The notes beneath the pieces are model-generated. The model had not been told where the DNA came from. It saw nothing but the letters and a program-made list of their open reading frames with translations, and did no database searches. From Atrina japonica (lineage: Eukaryota; Mollusca; Bivalvia; Pterioida; Pinnidae), in the NCBI GenBank assembly GCA_030159075.1, contig BROG01000564.1:96001-160000 (forward strand): DNA of 64,000 nucleotides, read 5' to 3'. Position 1 is the first letter of the stretch. Each line of letters begins with the position of its first letter. Shown here piece by piece: positions 36,210 to 51,304 of this stretch. The position numbers were made by a program, and so were the translations under genes.

Positions 36210-37535
36210 GTCATGTGAAAACACAATATAGATCATGATATCGATCAATATAAAACTGGGCCTACATATTTTCTAAAATGGAATCAAACGCAAGATTGAT
36301 AATGCTTGTATATATTTGTGTTTAGATGACATTATGCAATAGGTATCAAATAGAAAAAAAGGCGATAAAACAACTAAAGGGATAATGGAATTATATACAT
36401 CAAATCACAAAGAATAATTTCGTTTATTAATATTAGGATGGCGTAGATAATTTAAATTATCAAATGCATAGGTCTACCAAGTTAAATTGGCACGTGATTT
36501 CAAACACAAGACTTTAGTCTAAATTGCTCCAAAACAGGGGTGGCTGACATGTTTTCGACAACAAAAATATTAGAGCTACAAGTAATACATGGAGTCACGT
36601 TTCACGTGCATACTTATTTTGGATTTCGGTATTGTATATATATTTTAGGATTTCTCAGTTGTTTTCCCTTTGATATTCTTAATCCTATGTCTATGCTACT
36701 ATGTTTTCTATTTCCATCATTATATCAAATAATTATTGTTTCGTATTCAGGAGAAAATATATGGTACAGATTTATATTGATAAATATTATAACGGAACTA
36801 ATCCAAACTGACATGTGAGCTTGAGCATAGTATTGGGGGAACAGAAGATTTCAAATAAACTTCTTTATAGGCACAAGGCCCAGGTAATTGCTACATTCTG
36901 ATTCATTTTTACGACTCTTAGTTATCTGATAAATTAAGATAAGATTGACCATACACCGGTCAATGAAGGTATAAAAGTTGAAATAATCCTTTGATTCATC
37001 TCCATTCATACTTGACCTGAGGTTGACCAATGATAAAATTCCTGGATTATGTATAATAAGTATCTATTTTTATCATTAAATGGATTTGTGCATAATCGGT
37101 GTCTGCAACCAGAAATATTTTAATTACAACATGAAATTCTGTAGTTCTCATGGGTTTATCATATAAAAATGTTATTATGCACGTTGGTGTACATGTCTAG
37201 TTGTAAGCGAGTGTTCAGGTGTGGCTTAATGTGATTGTGCGTCAGTCTGTGTCTGGATGTCTGGTCACTGCAGTAGCAAGTACAGGTTGTGAGGTATGGA
37301 TCCATGACGGTGTTATTAAACTGTTATACACCTTATATCTCATATATGCAAGGTTGGGAGATAATGGGGTTACTGTTTATGACAGTTTAACAATTGAAAC
37401 AACGTCTCATCCGGCAAACACAGCAAACACATTAAGTCCCCCTTTTATCGGTAGGAAACTTAAACAAGTAAGTTTATGTGACGTGTTGGTATGCAATTAC
37501 GAAATATATGTGTGTCATGTTATAACGCAGCATTT
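36210..37535. other. unannotated AT-rich sequence
   Basis: Two unrecognised frames of 92 and 108 codons (36540-36818 and 37219-37545). Neither has a motif, codon signal or splice context that I can support. Confidence 0.25.
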
Positions 37536-37539
37536 GTTT

Positions 37540-37938
37540 ATATGACTTGTTGTGTTATTACACAGCATATGTGCATATGACTTGATGTCATGTTATTACG
37601 CATATGTATATATCACTTGTTGTTATGTCATGACACAGCATATGTATATATCACTTGTTGTTATGTCATGACACAGCATATGTATATATCACTTGTTGTT
37701 ATGTCATGATACAGCATATGTATATATCACTTGTTGTTATGTCATGACACAGCATATGTATATATCACTTGTTGTTATGTCATGACACAGCATATGTATA
37801 TATCACTTGTTGTTATGTCATGACACAGCATATGTATATATCACTTGTTGTTATGTCATGACACAGCATATGTATATATCACTTTTTGTTATGTCATGAC
37901 ACAGCATATGTATATATCACTTGTTGTTATTTTATTAC
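37540..37938 (+). repeat. 38-bp tandem array
   Basis: About ten units of CAGCATATGTATATATCACT plus TGTTGTTATGTCATGACA, eight nearly identical. Spacing is exactly 38 bp, for example 37633 to 37671. No spacers, so not a CRISPR array. Confidence 0.97.
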
Positions 37939-37959
37939 GTAGCATATATGTACACAAAT

Positions 37960-38095
37960 CTCAGATACCAAAGTATAAATCTTCAGGATGCTCAAGATAC
38001 ATGTAGAAATCTTGTGAATATTGGACAAACACGGACCTCTGGTAATCCAGGGGAGGGATCATTTGTCATTGAGGAGTAAGCACTCCCTGTTGACT
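37960..38095 (+). repeat. dispersed family A copy, 5' half
   Basis: AATCTCAGATACCAAAGTAT, TCTTCAGGATGCTCAAGATA, TTGGACAAACACGGACCTCT, GTCATTGAGGAGTAAGCACT. Confidence 0.9.
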
Positions 38096-38224
38096 GTGTA
38101 ATGTATATATATATCACACGTGTGTACATGATTACGTAGCATACTTGTATATTGCGTATGGATTATACAGTGTATATGGCGTGTAATAACGTGAATGGAT
38201 AACTAACAGTATACATACAATGTA

Positions 38225-38300
38225 TACACATCATTTGTAAAAAGTGAAGAAATACAGACGTCTGGATAATTCCTTGGTGGGATCAGGTGTCATGTAATAT
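38225..38300 (+). repeat. family A core fragment
   Basis: ATACAGACGTCTGGATAATT followed by GGTGGGATCAGGTGTCATG. Confidence 0.65.
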
Positions 38301-38339
38301 ATGAAACGAATCATACCGGTATAAACGATACCAGAACTT

Positions 38340-38590
38340 CATTTGAATATAAAAATTTTCAGATACCAAAGTATAAATCAATAGAATGTCCAGGACATAG
38401 ATACAAATCTGGTAAAATTGGACAAACACGGACCTCTGGAAGCCAAGCGGTGGGATCAGGTGCCATTGAGGAGTAAGCATCCCCTGTCGACCGGTCACTC
38501 CCGCCGTGAGTCCACAGTCAAGTCCAATGAAACACGTGAGGAGTGTATCCTCGTAAACAGATAACTCAACATGTCAATGTAATGCTACTC
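38340..38590 (+). repeat. dispersed family A copy, 5' two-thirds
   Basis: Begins TTTTCAGATACCAAAGTATA. Well preserved through GGGATCAGGTGCCATTGAGG, CCCCTGTCGACCGGTCACTC and CAGTCAAGTCCAATGAAACA to AGATAACTCAACATGTCAAT. Third copy within 650 bp, all in one orientation. Confidence 0.92.
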
Positions 38591-39080
38591 CGTTTGTCAC
38601 ATATCTAAACAGAAATTGTTCAGGAATATCCATTTTTTCTTTAGATTAAAACAAATCATTTCTTATTCAGAAACTTTCATCAATAGTAATCTTCTTGGGA
38701 GAAATAATAAGATGAGTATTATTGTTCTGCGAATATGATAACATGAAAATCGAGATGAAGAATATTACACAAGCAGAGGAGTGAAGAGCTTTTATTATTG
38801 TTTAATTACTTTTTGTATTATACTACACTTGCATACAAGATATATTCGTTTCAAAGATTCTCTGAGGAACAATTTCAGGCGATAGGTCATTCCGAAGCAA
38901 ATCCAGTGTATTGTTTATGAGTACGAATAATAAATAAAACATTACGTTTGCTTTTTACTATATATTTTTTTCGGGTGTATGTGTTGAAATGGGGTTGATT
39001 ATGTAGTTTCCCAATGTATAGTGATATTTAAATCTTGTTTTAATAGAAATTTTAGAGAAACCTGTAACGTGATTTTTGTT

Positions 39081-39185
39081 TAGTTAGTTAGTTAGATAGG
39101 TAGGTAGGTAGGTAGATAAGTAGGTCGGTATGTAGGTAAGTAGGTATGCAGGTAGGTAGGTAGATTATAGACAGACAGACAGACA
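39081..39185. repeat. (TAGG)n/(TAGT)n/(CAGA)n tetranucleotide tract
   Basis: TAGT, then TAGG units, then degenerate TAGG/TAAG, ending in CAGACAGACAGA. Confidence 0.93.
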
Positions 39186-39239
39186 AGGTAGATATGTTTA
39201 ATGTAGTCAATAAGTGGTTTAATTAGTGTAAAACACTCC

Positions 39240-41205
39240 TACTAAGTCAACGGTAAAGTTATTCTAACCACAATATTACGTATTTCCACCTTGGCGTTCT
39301 TGTTACGAATTCCATCATAATATTCTTGAAACGTATTTTCACTATGGCGTTCCTGTAACGTATTTCCATCATAATGTTTTTTGTTACGTATTTCCACAAT
39401 AATGTTAACGTTTTCAACCATGGCGTTCCTGTTATGTATTTACAGCATAACGATCCTATTAAGTATACCTGCCATAATGTTCCTGTTACGTATTTACAGC
39501 ATGGCGTTTCTGTTACGTGTATTTACACCATGACATTTATATTATGCACTTACACCATTATGTTCCTATTAGGTATACCCGCTATAATGTTCCTGTTGCG
39601 TGTATTTACACGATGACGTTCCTATTATGCACTTACACCATTACGTTCCTATTAAGTATACCCACCATAATGTCCCTGTTACGCATTTCCTCCATAATGT
39701 TCCCTGTACATATTAACACAATAACATTCCTATTTAGTATACCCACAATAATGTTCCTATTACATATTTCCGGGTACATATTAACACCATAACATTCCTA
39801 TTTAGTATACCCACAATAATGTTCCTATTACATATTTCCGGGTACATATTAACACCATAACATTCCTATTTAGTATACCCACAATAATGTTCCTATTACA
39901 TATTTCCGGGTACATATTAACACCATAACATTCCTATTTAGTATACCCACCATAATGTTCCTATTACATATTTCCGGGTACATATTAACACAATAACATT
40001 CCTATTTAGTATACCCACCATAATGTTCCTATTACATATTTCCGGGTACATATTAACACCATAATATTCCTATTTAGTATACCCACAATAATGTTCCTAT
40101 TACATATTTCCGGGTACATATTAACACAATAACATTCCTATTTAGTATACCCACAATAATGTTCCTATTACATATTTCCGGGTACATATTAACACAATAA
40201 CATTCCTATTTAGTATACCCACAATAATGTTCCTATTACATATTTCCGGGTACATATTAACACCATAATATTCCTATTTAGTATACCCATCATAATGTTC
40301 CTATTACATATTTCCGGGTACATATTAACACCATAACCTTCCTATTTAGTATACCCACAATAATGTTCCTATTACATATTTCCGGGTACATATTAACTCC
40401 ATAACTTTTCTATTTAGTATACCCATCATAATGTTCCTATTACATATTTCCACAACGACGTTCCTGTTACATATCTAGACCACGGCGTTCCTGTTACATA
40501 TTTCCATTACGACGTTCCTGTTACATATTTCCACCACTACGTTCCTGTTACATATCTAGACCACGGCGTTCCTGTTACATATTTCCACCACTACCTTCCT
40601 GTTACATATTTAGACCACGGCGTTCCTGTTACATATTTCCACCACATCGTTTCTGTTACATATTTCTACCACGTCGTTCCTGTTACGTATTTCCACCACG
40701 ACGTTTCTGTTACATATTTCCACCACGACGTTTCTGTTACATATTTTCACCACGACGTTTCTTGCGCCATGACGTTCTTGTCACGTATTTCCACCATACT
40801 ATTCTTGTTACGCATTTGCGCCATGACGTTCCTGTTACGTATTTCCACCATACTATTCTTGTTACGCATTTGCGCAATGACGTTCTTGTTACGTATTTCC
40901 ACCATACTATTCTTGTTACGCATTTGCGCCATGACTTTCTTGTTACGTATTTCCACCATACTATTCTTGTTACGCATTTGCGCCATGACGTTCTTGTTAC
41001 GTATTTCCACCATACTATTCTTGTTTCGCATTTGCGCCATGACGTTCTTGTTACATATTTCCACCATACTATTCTTGTTACGCATTTGCGCCATGACGTT
41101 CCTGTTACGTATTTCCACCATACTATTCTTTTTACGCATTTGCGCAATGACGTTCCTGTTACGTATTTCCACCATGATGGTACTGTTGCGTATTTACCTA
41201 GTCGC
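39240..41205. repeat. ~1.9-kb satellite with four organisational zones
   Basis: All parts share a ~27-bp monomer of the form GTTCCTGTTACGTATTTCCA plus CCATGAC. Zone 1 (to about 39705): diverged 27-28-bp monomers. Zone 2 (39705-40430): about eleven copies of a 68-bp unit, TAACATTCCTATTTAGTATA, CCCACAATAATGTTCC and ATTTCCGGGTACATATTAAC, with exact 68-bp spacing at 39721, 39789 and 39857. Zone 3 (40430-40760): simple 27-bp monomers. Zone 4 (40760-41190): about eight copies of a 54-bp dimer that alternates TTTCCACCATACTATTC and TTTGCGCCATGACGTTC. Because 27 and 54 are multiples of three, zone 4 is open for 142-156 codons in four frames on both strands. I regard none of them as genes. Confidence 0.95.
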
Positions 41206-41209
41206 ATTT

Positions 41210-42370
41210 AATATTACATATCAACATTGAAGTCAATTTCCGCTGAGATATGTACAGAAATCTTGGTTATAGTGATTTAAAATTGTAAATCTTGTTTGTT
41301 GCGTTTAGGATAAAAAATTTACACTGCGTTTCGATTTGGATGAATATAGTATAATTTGTTTTATCTAAAACAGGAAAACGTTATAAAGATAAATAAACGC
41401 AAACCGAAATCTGTTGATTGCATATCTTTAAGCAAAGATGATTAATTCTATTCGACTCTAAAAAGCTGGTATAATATGGTGTCTTGGTAGTCCGCTATAT
41501 AAACTGTTCGCCACATACAACTCAAGTTTGTTTAAGTGTTGTGTAGAACACCATAATGCTACTACGACTAGGACAGCGACCATCAAATAACTTTGATACA
41601 CTCCTAAACCTTAGGATCATACCATTAATGTCTAAAATCAAAACACATAAAGTTTTAAAATATGAAAAGTGTCGATGACTACAACGGTTTGACAACTCTG
41701 TCTATAGAGTCAAAGTATTACCATTCACAGAATCGTATAACCCACACGAAACATAATAAAGAAACACATAAATTGATTTTATTTCACTCTTTTGTTATTT
41801 TTCTATACCATCGTATATTTTATACAGCAGAAAGTTATTGTATGTTTTCTGAAATATAAGCTGTTTACGGATACAATTACCGATACACAGAGTAAGATAT
41901 TAGAGTTGAATTATTGATGTTTTACTCGTGTATGATAAACACTGGATAATTCTTCACACGATAAATATAACATACTACGCATGTCGGATCATCAATTGTG
42001 TTTGTTTTTGCGTTCAAGATACTGTTAACAGATTAGACGAGAAACAAGATTGGAAACTAACGTATATATTTAAGTAAGTGATATTTAATCAACTCTTTTT
42101 AAACGATGTTTGATTCTGTTACTTCTTACTTGGACTTGTTAGCATCTAAGATGTTTTTTCTGGTTATTCTTGCATAACAGTAATTTACAGGTGCAAGGCT
42201 ATTGTCTGCGAAAACATTGTGACATAATTCTCTGATAATTATGATCGATGTTGTAAGGGACATCGAATGAGTTTAAAATACCGAGAAAAAAAATAGCAAA
42301 ATCTTCTAATAAAACCTCAAGTAGAAAAGGAAAGTATATTCAATTATGTAAATCATGCTGGCAATATCTT
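41210..42370. other. unannotated AT-rich sequence
   Basis: No gene recognised. A CTATATAAAC box near 41495 has no gene behind it. Confidence 0.3.
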
Positions 42371-42375
42371 ACTAT

Positions 42376-42436
42376 ATATTAATATATCTATCTACCTGTT
42401 TATGTATCTATGTATCTATCTATTTATCTATGTATC

Positions 42437-42515
<79 letters not shown>

Positions 42516-42546
42516 TTCATTTATTTATTTATATATATATATATTT
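42376..42546. repeat. (CTAT/GTAT)n and (TA)n microsatellite
   Basis: Degenerate TCTA/TGTA tetranucleotides, then a pure TA tract and TATT units. Confidence 0.97.
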
Positions 42547-43004
42547 GATTGATTTGATGGGTATAAAAATATTTGAATTAGATCCAGTTATTGTTAAAGA
42601 TAAATCAAAATATGAAATCTACCACATTTTGATATAATAGTGTAGATTGATGTTAACGTAATGATGTATATGTAGGTCAACATTGATAGAAACTGTTACA
42701 ACCTTTTGTAAAGTCGTAGTACTGGAAAACGTACCCGAGGCCTTCCGAGTAAGATTTGAAAACTCTACCACTAGACAACATTATTATGTACAACAGATGT
42801 TGTGAGTTTGTGTTGCTAGTGTAACATTTTGATTTGTCTACGTTGAATTTGTTTACATCGGATATGACGTCATAAACGTAATGTATCCGTGATACATAAG
42901 TCTAAGGATTTTGGCTTGTCTACCCCAATCAGTTGAACTAAGACCAACGTGATAAGTAATCATCATGTCTTATGTTGCGTTGCGTAATTCATTTGTTTTC
43001 ATTC

Positions 43005-43200
43005 TATAGAACATAAAATCGCAAATTCCAAACTATTTTATCGTCAGGATTTTAGTATTACACTAATCTGGTGAACAATGAACAAGAAAATACAGAGATG
43101 AGATCAGGTGTCATTGAGGAGTAGGCATTCCCTGGTGATCGGTAACACCAACCGTGAGTTCACAGTCTAATTTAAATGAAATAAGTGAGGAATGAAAATA
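43005..43200 (+). repeat. dispersed family A copy, diverged
   Basis: TAAAATCGCAAATTCCAAAC, AGATGAGATCAGGTGTCATT, GAGGAGTAGGCATTCCC, ACCGTGAGTTCACAGTCTAA. Confidence 0.8.
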
Positions 43201-43797
43201 TTTAAATGAAATGAATTGTCACTCAGAAGTCTATGGACACTTGTCAAAAGTACACGCGACTATTTCATTGTCCTCTGAAATAGATACTGATTTGAATATT
43301 GCCTAATCTATTTGTGTCGCAATCATGACCAATAAGATACTTGGTTGATTTGGTCTGTAGATTAAGTTATATGTGGTCTCAAACAAATATGATATGTAAA
43401 AATACTTTTATGAATTAAATAGATTTAATAAGAGAATTATTGATGAGTTGAATGAAAAAGCGAGAAAGATAAGCAGACAAAATGGTAGTGCCGTTATATT
43501 CATATTTCCGATATACAGGGTCATCGTAATCAATCCATTTACGGTCTCACGAATAAATAATTAACAACATATAAATAGACATGACCCAGTTATTCTCATA
43601 TTATATATGTACTTAAATTAGCGTCTTTAAAATCTAGCGCAGCCAATCTTACGAAGAATTTGGCACAATTGTGAATTAACGCTATCAAGTGTAGCGCTAA
43701 ACTATATCGAGATTTCTACGTTTTTTCAATAACCTTTAAAAACTAAATACAATGTTCCCTGAGTTGCTGATGCGTAATTCGTTTTAGATGTTTAGAG

Positions 43798-45135
<1,338 letters not shown>

Positions 45136-45138
45136 CAA

Positions 45139-45205
<67 letters not shown>

Positions 45206-45690
45206 CAGTGTCTGTGTTTGCTTGAGTGTGTGTATCTGCATGTGTTTTATGTGTGTATGTGTATGTGTCTTTATATATGTATGTGTCTTTATATATGTAT
45301 GTGTCTTTATATATGTATGTGTCTTTATATATGTATGTGTCTTTATGTGTGTATGTGTCTTTATGAGTGTATGTATCTTTATGTGCGTATGTATCTTTAT
45401 GTGTGTATGTTTCTTTATGTGCGTATGTATCTTTATGTATGTATGTCTTTATGTGCGTATGTATCTTTATGTATGTATGTCTTTATGTGCGTATGTATAT
45501 TTATGTGTGTATGTCTCTATGTGTCTTTATGTGCATATGCGTGTTTATGTGTCTTTATGTGTATGTCTTTTTGAGTGTATGTGTCTTTATGTGCGTATAT
45601 GTCTTTATGTGTGTATGTGTCTTTATGTGCGAATGTTTATGTATCTTCATAGCTGTATGTATGTGTGTCTTTATGGTTGTATTTGCATGT
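45139..45690. repeat. (GT)n tract followed by 18-bp minisatellite
   Basis: Pure GT at 45139-45203. A degenerate 18-bp unit follows, first TATGTATGTGTCTTTATA and later TATGTGCGTATGTATCTT. The period is a multiple of three, so a 226-codon Cys/Val/Tyr frame runs through it. That frame is low-complexity and not a credible protein. Confidence 0.95.
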
Positions 45691-45699
45691 ATCTAAGTG

Positions 45700-46430
45700 T
45701 GTTCCTTGTCTGCCCGTGTTTTTCCTTTGCCTCTAATGGACACTCAACCCTCAACAGTTTTAACACATTCGATCTTTTGTTATGCAAATGCGCATAATTG
45801 ACCATCTGTTTCTATTTAAATAATCTATATATGACGAATTAGTTAATGTTGACCATGCCTGTATCTTTCGCATTAGTCTATGTTTTTTTAGTCGAAAATT
45901 GATTAATTGGCACTCTGGGAGCCAGTTATGCTCATAAAGAAACATTAAAAATTTCCTTTGATTTTAACACACCACAAGGGTTTAATATTTACATAGAAGA
46001 TAGTATTGGAAACAAAATAGACAAAACGACTTTGTAAGGAAATCAATTTCACTCACACTATTACTTGTTTTACTCAACACATATACAAAGCAACCATATA
46101 TAGATGTTTTATTGATAAATGCAATATTTAATGTTTTGTTTTCTTTTTATGGTTTTATTTGGGGAAGGGACATTAGAAAAACACTATAACTTATGTATAC
46201 TGAAACTAGGTTCTCTAAATTCAAGTTAACTGATTATATACCTTTGATAGAATATTGATGAAATAAATTTGTAAGTTTGGAGTCGATGTTGAATGAATGA
46301 TTTATTGTTCTGTTTGTTTGCTGTTGTCTTCGCTGACATTGTTGTTTTTGTCGTTGTTGTTGTTGCTGTTCTTGTTGTTGTGTGGTTTTGATGTATGTGT
46401 CTGTGTGTTCACTGTTAATGAGGCAGATCC
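45700..46430. other. unannotated sequence
   Basis: No gene seen. A TTG/GTT-rich trinucleotide stretch lies near 46325-46385. Confidence 0.3.
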
Positions 46431-46436
46431 TCATAG

Positions 46437-46500
46437 ACAGACATGTACACAGACAGATAGACACATTGACAGACAGAAATAGACAGACAGACAAACAGAC

Positions 46501-46559
<59 letters not shown>

Positions 46560-46560
46560 C
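46437..46560. repeat. (GACA)n/(GATA)n microsatellite
   Basis: GACA units grading into pure GATA. Confidence 0.97.
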
Positions 46561-47214
46561 CAATTGATCGAATGAACGTTCAATAGATAGATATGGCGAG
46601 ATAATTGCCCTATGATATAATGTCGGCAAAAAACGAAATACAATTTCATGGTTTGATAACTACTATGTGTGTTACTTACGGTGTGTAAACTAGATGAATG
46701 TGAGAGCTGAGCTACTTTAAAACTCATAAATATCACAGGACGGAACTAATTGTTCTCATTTCAAGTAGAATCCCATGGAACCTTTTTGTCCAAACAAGTA
46801 TGCGTTTGAGTGATGCGGTAATTGTCATAAAGAAGTGTTATACGTATGATTTGGTGACCTGTTTGAACTTTTTGACATTGTTAATTATATAAAATCCCGA
46901 GATGTACCGATATTCAGAGGCTAGACGACTTAATGGAATTTAGAATGACGTCAAAGAAATGAAGTATTGCGATAACCAGTATTTGAGTCTTTACTATGGA
47001 TGCTTTAATTAGCCAAAACGACTCGCCAGTAAATTACTCACACGGGGATACATTGTTAAGCTTTACGAAAAACGTTACGAAGGAAGTTTTATGGTCGATA
47101 TGGGGATATTTATAAACAACATGAGGCCCCCTCCAAAGAATATTAAAAAGTATTCTGGGACACGACAATATACATTGACTCTCTTTAGCCAATCAGATCT
47201 AAAACTAACGGATG

Positions 47215-47400
47215 GCATTTTCATAGACTTTGACCTTTCCACCGAACTCGAAAAGTTTCCATGTATCATTTGCGACTTGTGTGACTCTCTACGGATTTCT
47301 GGTCGCATCCTGTTTGGGATTCGCAATCGTTTTTCATGTTGAAATCATTTGTATATTCAATTTGTCGTATTCTAATGGACTTGGATTTTCTATTACCCAT
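47215..47400 (-). repeat. dispersed family B copy
   Basis: ACTTTGACCTTTCCACCGAA, GTTTCCATGTATCATTTGCG, CTGTTTGGGATTCGCAATCG, TTGTCGTATTCTAATGGACT, in the same order as 26640-26880. Confidence 0.8.
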
Positions 47401-47869
47401 TGCTACCTCTGCATTTTTACTTTTATTTAAAAACAAATAATAACATATAAATAAACAAGTAAACGAATCGATAGGTAATTATACTCATTCATAACACAAT
47501 GAGAAGTACAGTTTTTGAAATGAACAATTGTTCTGCTTTATATTCTGTATTTAGTGAGTCTACTTTTTGAAATGAAAAACACCCAGCACGATATACGCTC
47601 ACAACTTTATTTTTGGAGATTGTAAAGACCTGAAGAAACTGAGCACAGTAGTAATAACTAATTATGGAACTTAAACTGTTTATTTTGAAGCATTTATTAT
47701 CTAGCTTTAGTATAGCACTAATTCAAATAAAACATTTGATACATCTATTTCAATGGAATTATCCTCATACTGAAAAATAGATACCAGACAAGAGAGTAAA
47801 ACTTTTATAGCAGCAACCAACAAACAGGAAATATAGAATTTGAATCCAAAAACTTAACTTTGGGATCGT

Positions 47870-48800
47870 TATAACTAGAGTTGGAATCATTAAAACTAGA
47901 AATGGGATCAGAAAGATGATATCATTATGAATAAAGTTTTTCATAGTGGATAAGAAAACTGGAAGCGGGATCATAATAATGATAGTTGCGTTCAGACAAA
48001 CTAGAAGTGGGATCAGCCAAACTAGAAGTTGGATTAGAAAAACTAAAAATGGGATCAGAGAAAATAGAGGTGGGATAAGAAAAACTAAAGGCGAGATAAT
48101 AATAACTATAGTTGTGGTCAGACAATCTAGATATGGGATAAGAGAAACTAAAGGTGGGATAAGAAAAACTAGAGGCGGGATCATAATAATTATAGTTGTG
48201 ATCAGACAAACTAGAAATATATGAGAATGGGGGATAAGAAAAACTAGAGGCGGGATCATAATAACTATAGTTGTGATCAGACAAACTAGAAATGGGATAT
48301 GAGAAACTAGAGGTGGGATAAGAGAAACTAAAGGCGGGATCATAATAACTATAGTTGTGATCAGACAAACTAGAAATGGGATATGAGAAACTAGAGGTGG
48401 GATAAGAGAAACTAAAGGCGGGATCATAATAACTATAGTTGTTATCAGACAAACTAGAAATGGGATAAGAGAAACTAGAGGTGGGATAAGAAAAACTAGA
48501 GGCGGGATCATAATAATTATGGTTGTGATCAGACAAATCTAGAAATGGGATAAGAGAAACTAGACGTGGGATAACAAAAACTAAAGGTGGAATAAGAAAA
48601 ACTAGAGGCGGGATCATAATAACTATAGTTGTGATCAGACAAACTAGAAATGGGATAAGGGAAGCTAGAAGTGAAATAAAAAAATCTAAAGGCGTGATCA
48701 TAATAATTATAGCTGCGATCATAAAACTAGAAATCGGATCAGAATAACTAGAAGTGGGATCAGAAAAAAACAGGATGCGATTGGAATCAGAACAATTAGA
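47870..48800. repeat. 21-bp minisatellite organised as 84-bp higher-order units
   Basis: The basic 21-bp monomer is ACTAGAGGTGGGATAAGAAA plus one base. Four variants in fixed order (GAAATGGGATAAGAG, GAGGTGGGATAAGAA, GAGGCGGGATCATAA, TATAGTTGTGATCAG) make an 84-bp unit repeated about nine times, with exact spacing such as 48261 to 48345. Edges are degenerate. Minus-strand frames of 248 and 304 codons run through it, encoding 28-residue hydrophobic or Ser/Tyr/Pro repeats. They exist because 21 is a multiple of three. Confidence 0.95.
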
Positions 48801-48849
48801 ATTATGATCAGTAAAACATCTAATAGTGGGGTCAGACAAAAAAATAAAG

Positions 48850-49460
48850 GAGTCATCCTTCCATAGCCACAGTTCCCAACTGTGGTAAAGTCATTGTATT
48901 AACATTCAAAATGGTTAAAACCATTATTGAAGGTTATAGAATTTATATACATGTATAAGTTCGTTATTTTCGCAGCAAAAAAGTAAATCATTGTATTGAC
49001 CTAAAACTTCGCAAAAGCTTTCCTGCGTCAAAAACTTATCTAAAAACAATTCGATTCTGTTTTTACATTTTCATGCGTCGACCAGGATACAACATGATGA
49101 ATCGGTTAATAGATGAACTGTATAAACAACATATGTCGGGATATTAATGACTATGTCTACCAAAATGTTGAAAGTTGAGCATTATATAGTCAATACCTTT
49201 TACCTTTGGCCAAGTCAGATTGTTATGTTACTGTCTTAATTACGTAAAATGTAAAAATATGTCGCACTTGTGCTTGAATTTGTGATATGTTGGATCTCCA
49301 GGATGCATTTCAATAATACAATTTAACAGGGCCGAAACCGAAATGTCGTCCCCATGATGTTCGCATGCATTGAATGAACAATTTATGAATTTTAGATTTT
49401 TATATATACTATTTGAAAACAAATTCATGTCAACCTGTTAATCAGAGCAAGCGTTAACTC
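48850..49460. other. unannotated AT-rich sequence
   Basis: No gene or structured repeat recognised. Confidence 0.3.
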
Positions 49461-49461
49461 T

Positions 49462-49463
<2 letters not shown>

Positions 49464-49542
<79 letters not shown>
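49464..49542. repeat. (CT)n microsatellite
   Basis: Pure CT for about 79 bp. Confidence 0.99.
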
Positions 49543-49544
<2 letters not shown>

Positions 49545-49545
<1 letters not shown>

Positions 49546-50215
49546 GCCCCAAAACTCAACATAATTTGTCAATTATGGTCAAGGAATTTGGATATAAAAT
49601 GTCATGTTTCGGACAAGTACATGTTTTCGATTCACTCGTGATCAACCTCCATTATATTACAGTGTTGTATTTAATCATATTATCTGTATTAGAATAAACG
49701 TACTTATTTTGAAGTATAAAGCCGTGAAAATGTTTTGTCTAGACCGAGTTTATTATACCCTGCAGTATATGTAACTTTATGTTTTACACGCTTCTCGACC
49801 TTAATGTTTTATTATATTTGATGCGTATTTGTCATATTTCGACTTGGGTTGTCAATTTCTTTCTCCAAATCGAACAAGAAGTGATATATGGAGGGGGGGT
49901 TTAATGAGTTATACGACAAAGTACAACGTGCATGGTTTTATTTTAACAGTTTATACCTTGCATTTTTAATTGCTATATCAATTGTAGGGAGATTTTGAAA
50001 TATCTGAAAAAATTATGTTTGCTGGTAGACCTCAGAAAATAATAACACATATTATAGACTTTCTCTGACATCTGGAAAAGTACAAAACCTTGTAATATAT
50101 ACTGTATTCCCTATTCTAACTCATGATATTCGAGCATTATTTCAATTAGATTCTACTGTGATCTTTTTATTTGTTTGTTCCTCATTGTTAAACTATAAGA
50201 CTATAAGACTTCCTG
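49545..50215. other. unannotated AT-rich sequence
   Basis: No gene or structured repeat recognised. Confidence 0.3.
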
Positions 50216-50230
50216 GAATAGATATTTCAT

Positions 50231-50512
50231 TTTGTTTGTTTATTTGTTTATTGTTGTTTAACGTCCCACTCAAGAATATTTCACTTATATGGAGACGTCA
50301 CCAAATGCCGGTGAAGGGCTTCAAAATTTGGCCTATGCTCGGCACTTACGGCCATTGAGCAGTGAGGGTTCTTTAACGTGCCGACACTTACTGTGACACG
50401 GGACCTCCAGTTTTTACTCTCTCATCCGAAAGACAGGAAACCAACCTGTCGGCAGCGGGACTCGAACTCACGACCTCACGATCCAGAGTCGAGCGCGCTA
50501 CCGACTGAGCCA
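50231..50512 (-). mobile_element. SINE with tRNA-like head and 11-bp TSD
   Basis: Same family as 18906-19182, same orientation. Minus-strand head TTGGCTCAGTCGGTAGCGCG, then GAGTTCGAGTCCC; body ACGTTAAAGAACCCTCACTG; tail of ACAA/CAAA units. Perfect duplication AGATATTTCAT on both sides (50220-50230 and 50513-50523). The anticodon region differs from the first copy. Confidence 0.92.
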
Positions 50513-50540
50513 AGATATTTCATAGCATTAACTATTACAC

Positions 50541-51303
<763 letters not shown>

Positions 51304-51304
51304 A

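Noticed and set aside
37219..37545. 108-codon plus-strand frame
   Set aside because: No domain recognised, and its end runs into the start of the 38-bp array.
37540..37938. CRISPR-like regular repeats
   Set aside because: Units are directly adjacent with no spacers and the genome is eukaryotic; an ordinary minisatellite.
40737..41230. Open frames of 142-156 codons on both strands
   Set aside because: They coincide with the 54-bp dimer array. Four frames are open at once because the period is a multiple of three.
41495..41504. TATA box (CTATATAAAC)
   Set aside because: No coding exon or RNA follows; expected often in AT-rich DNA.
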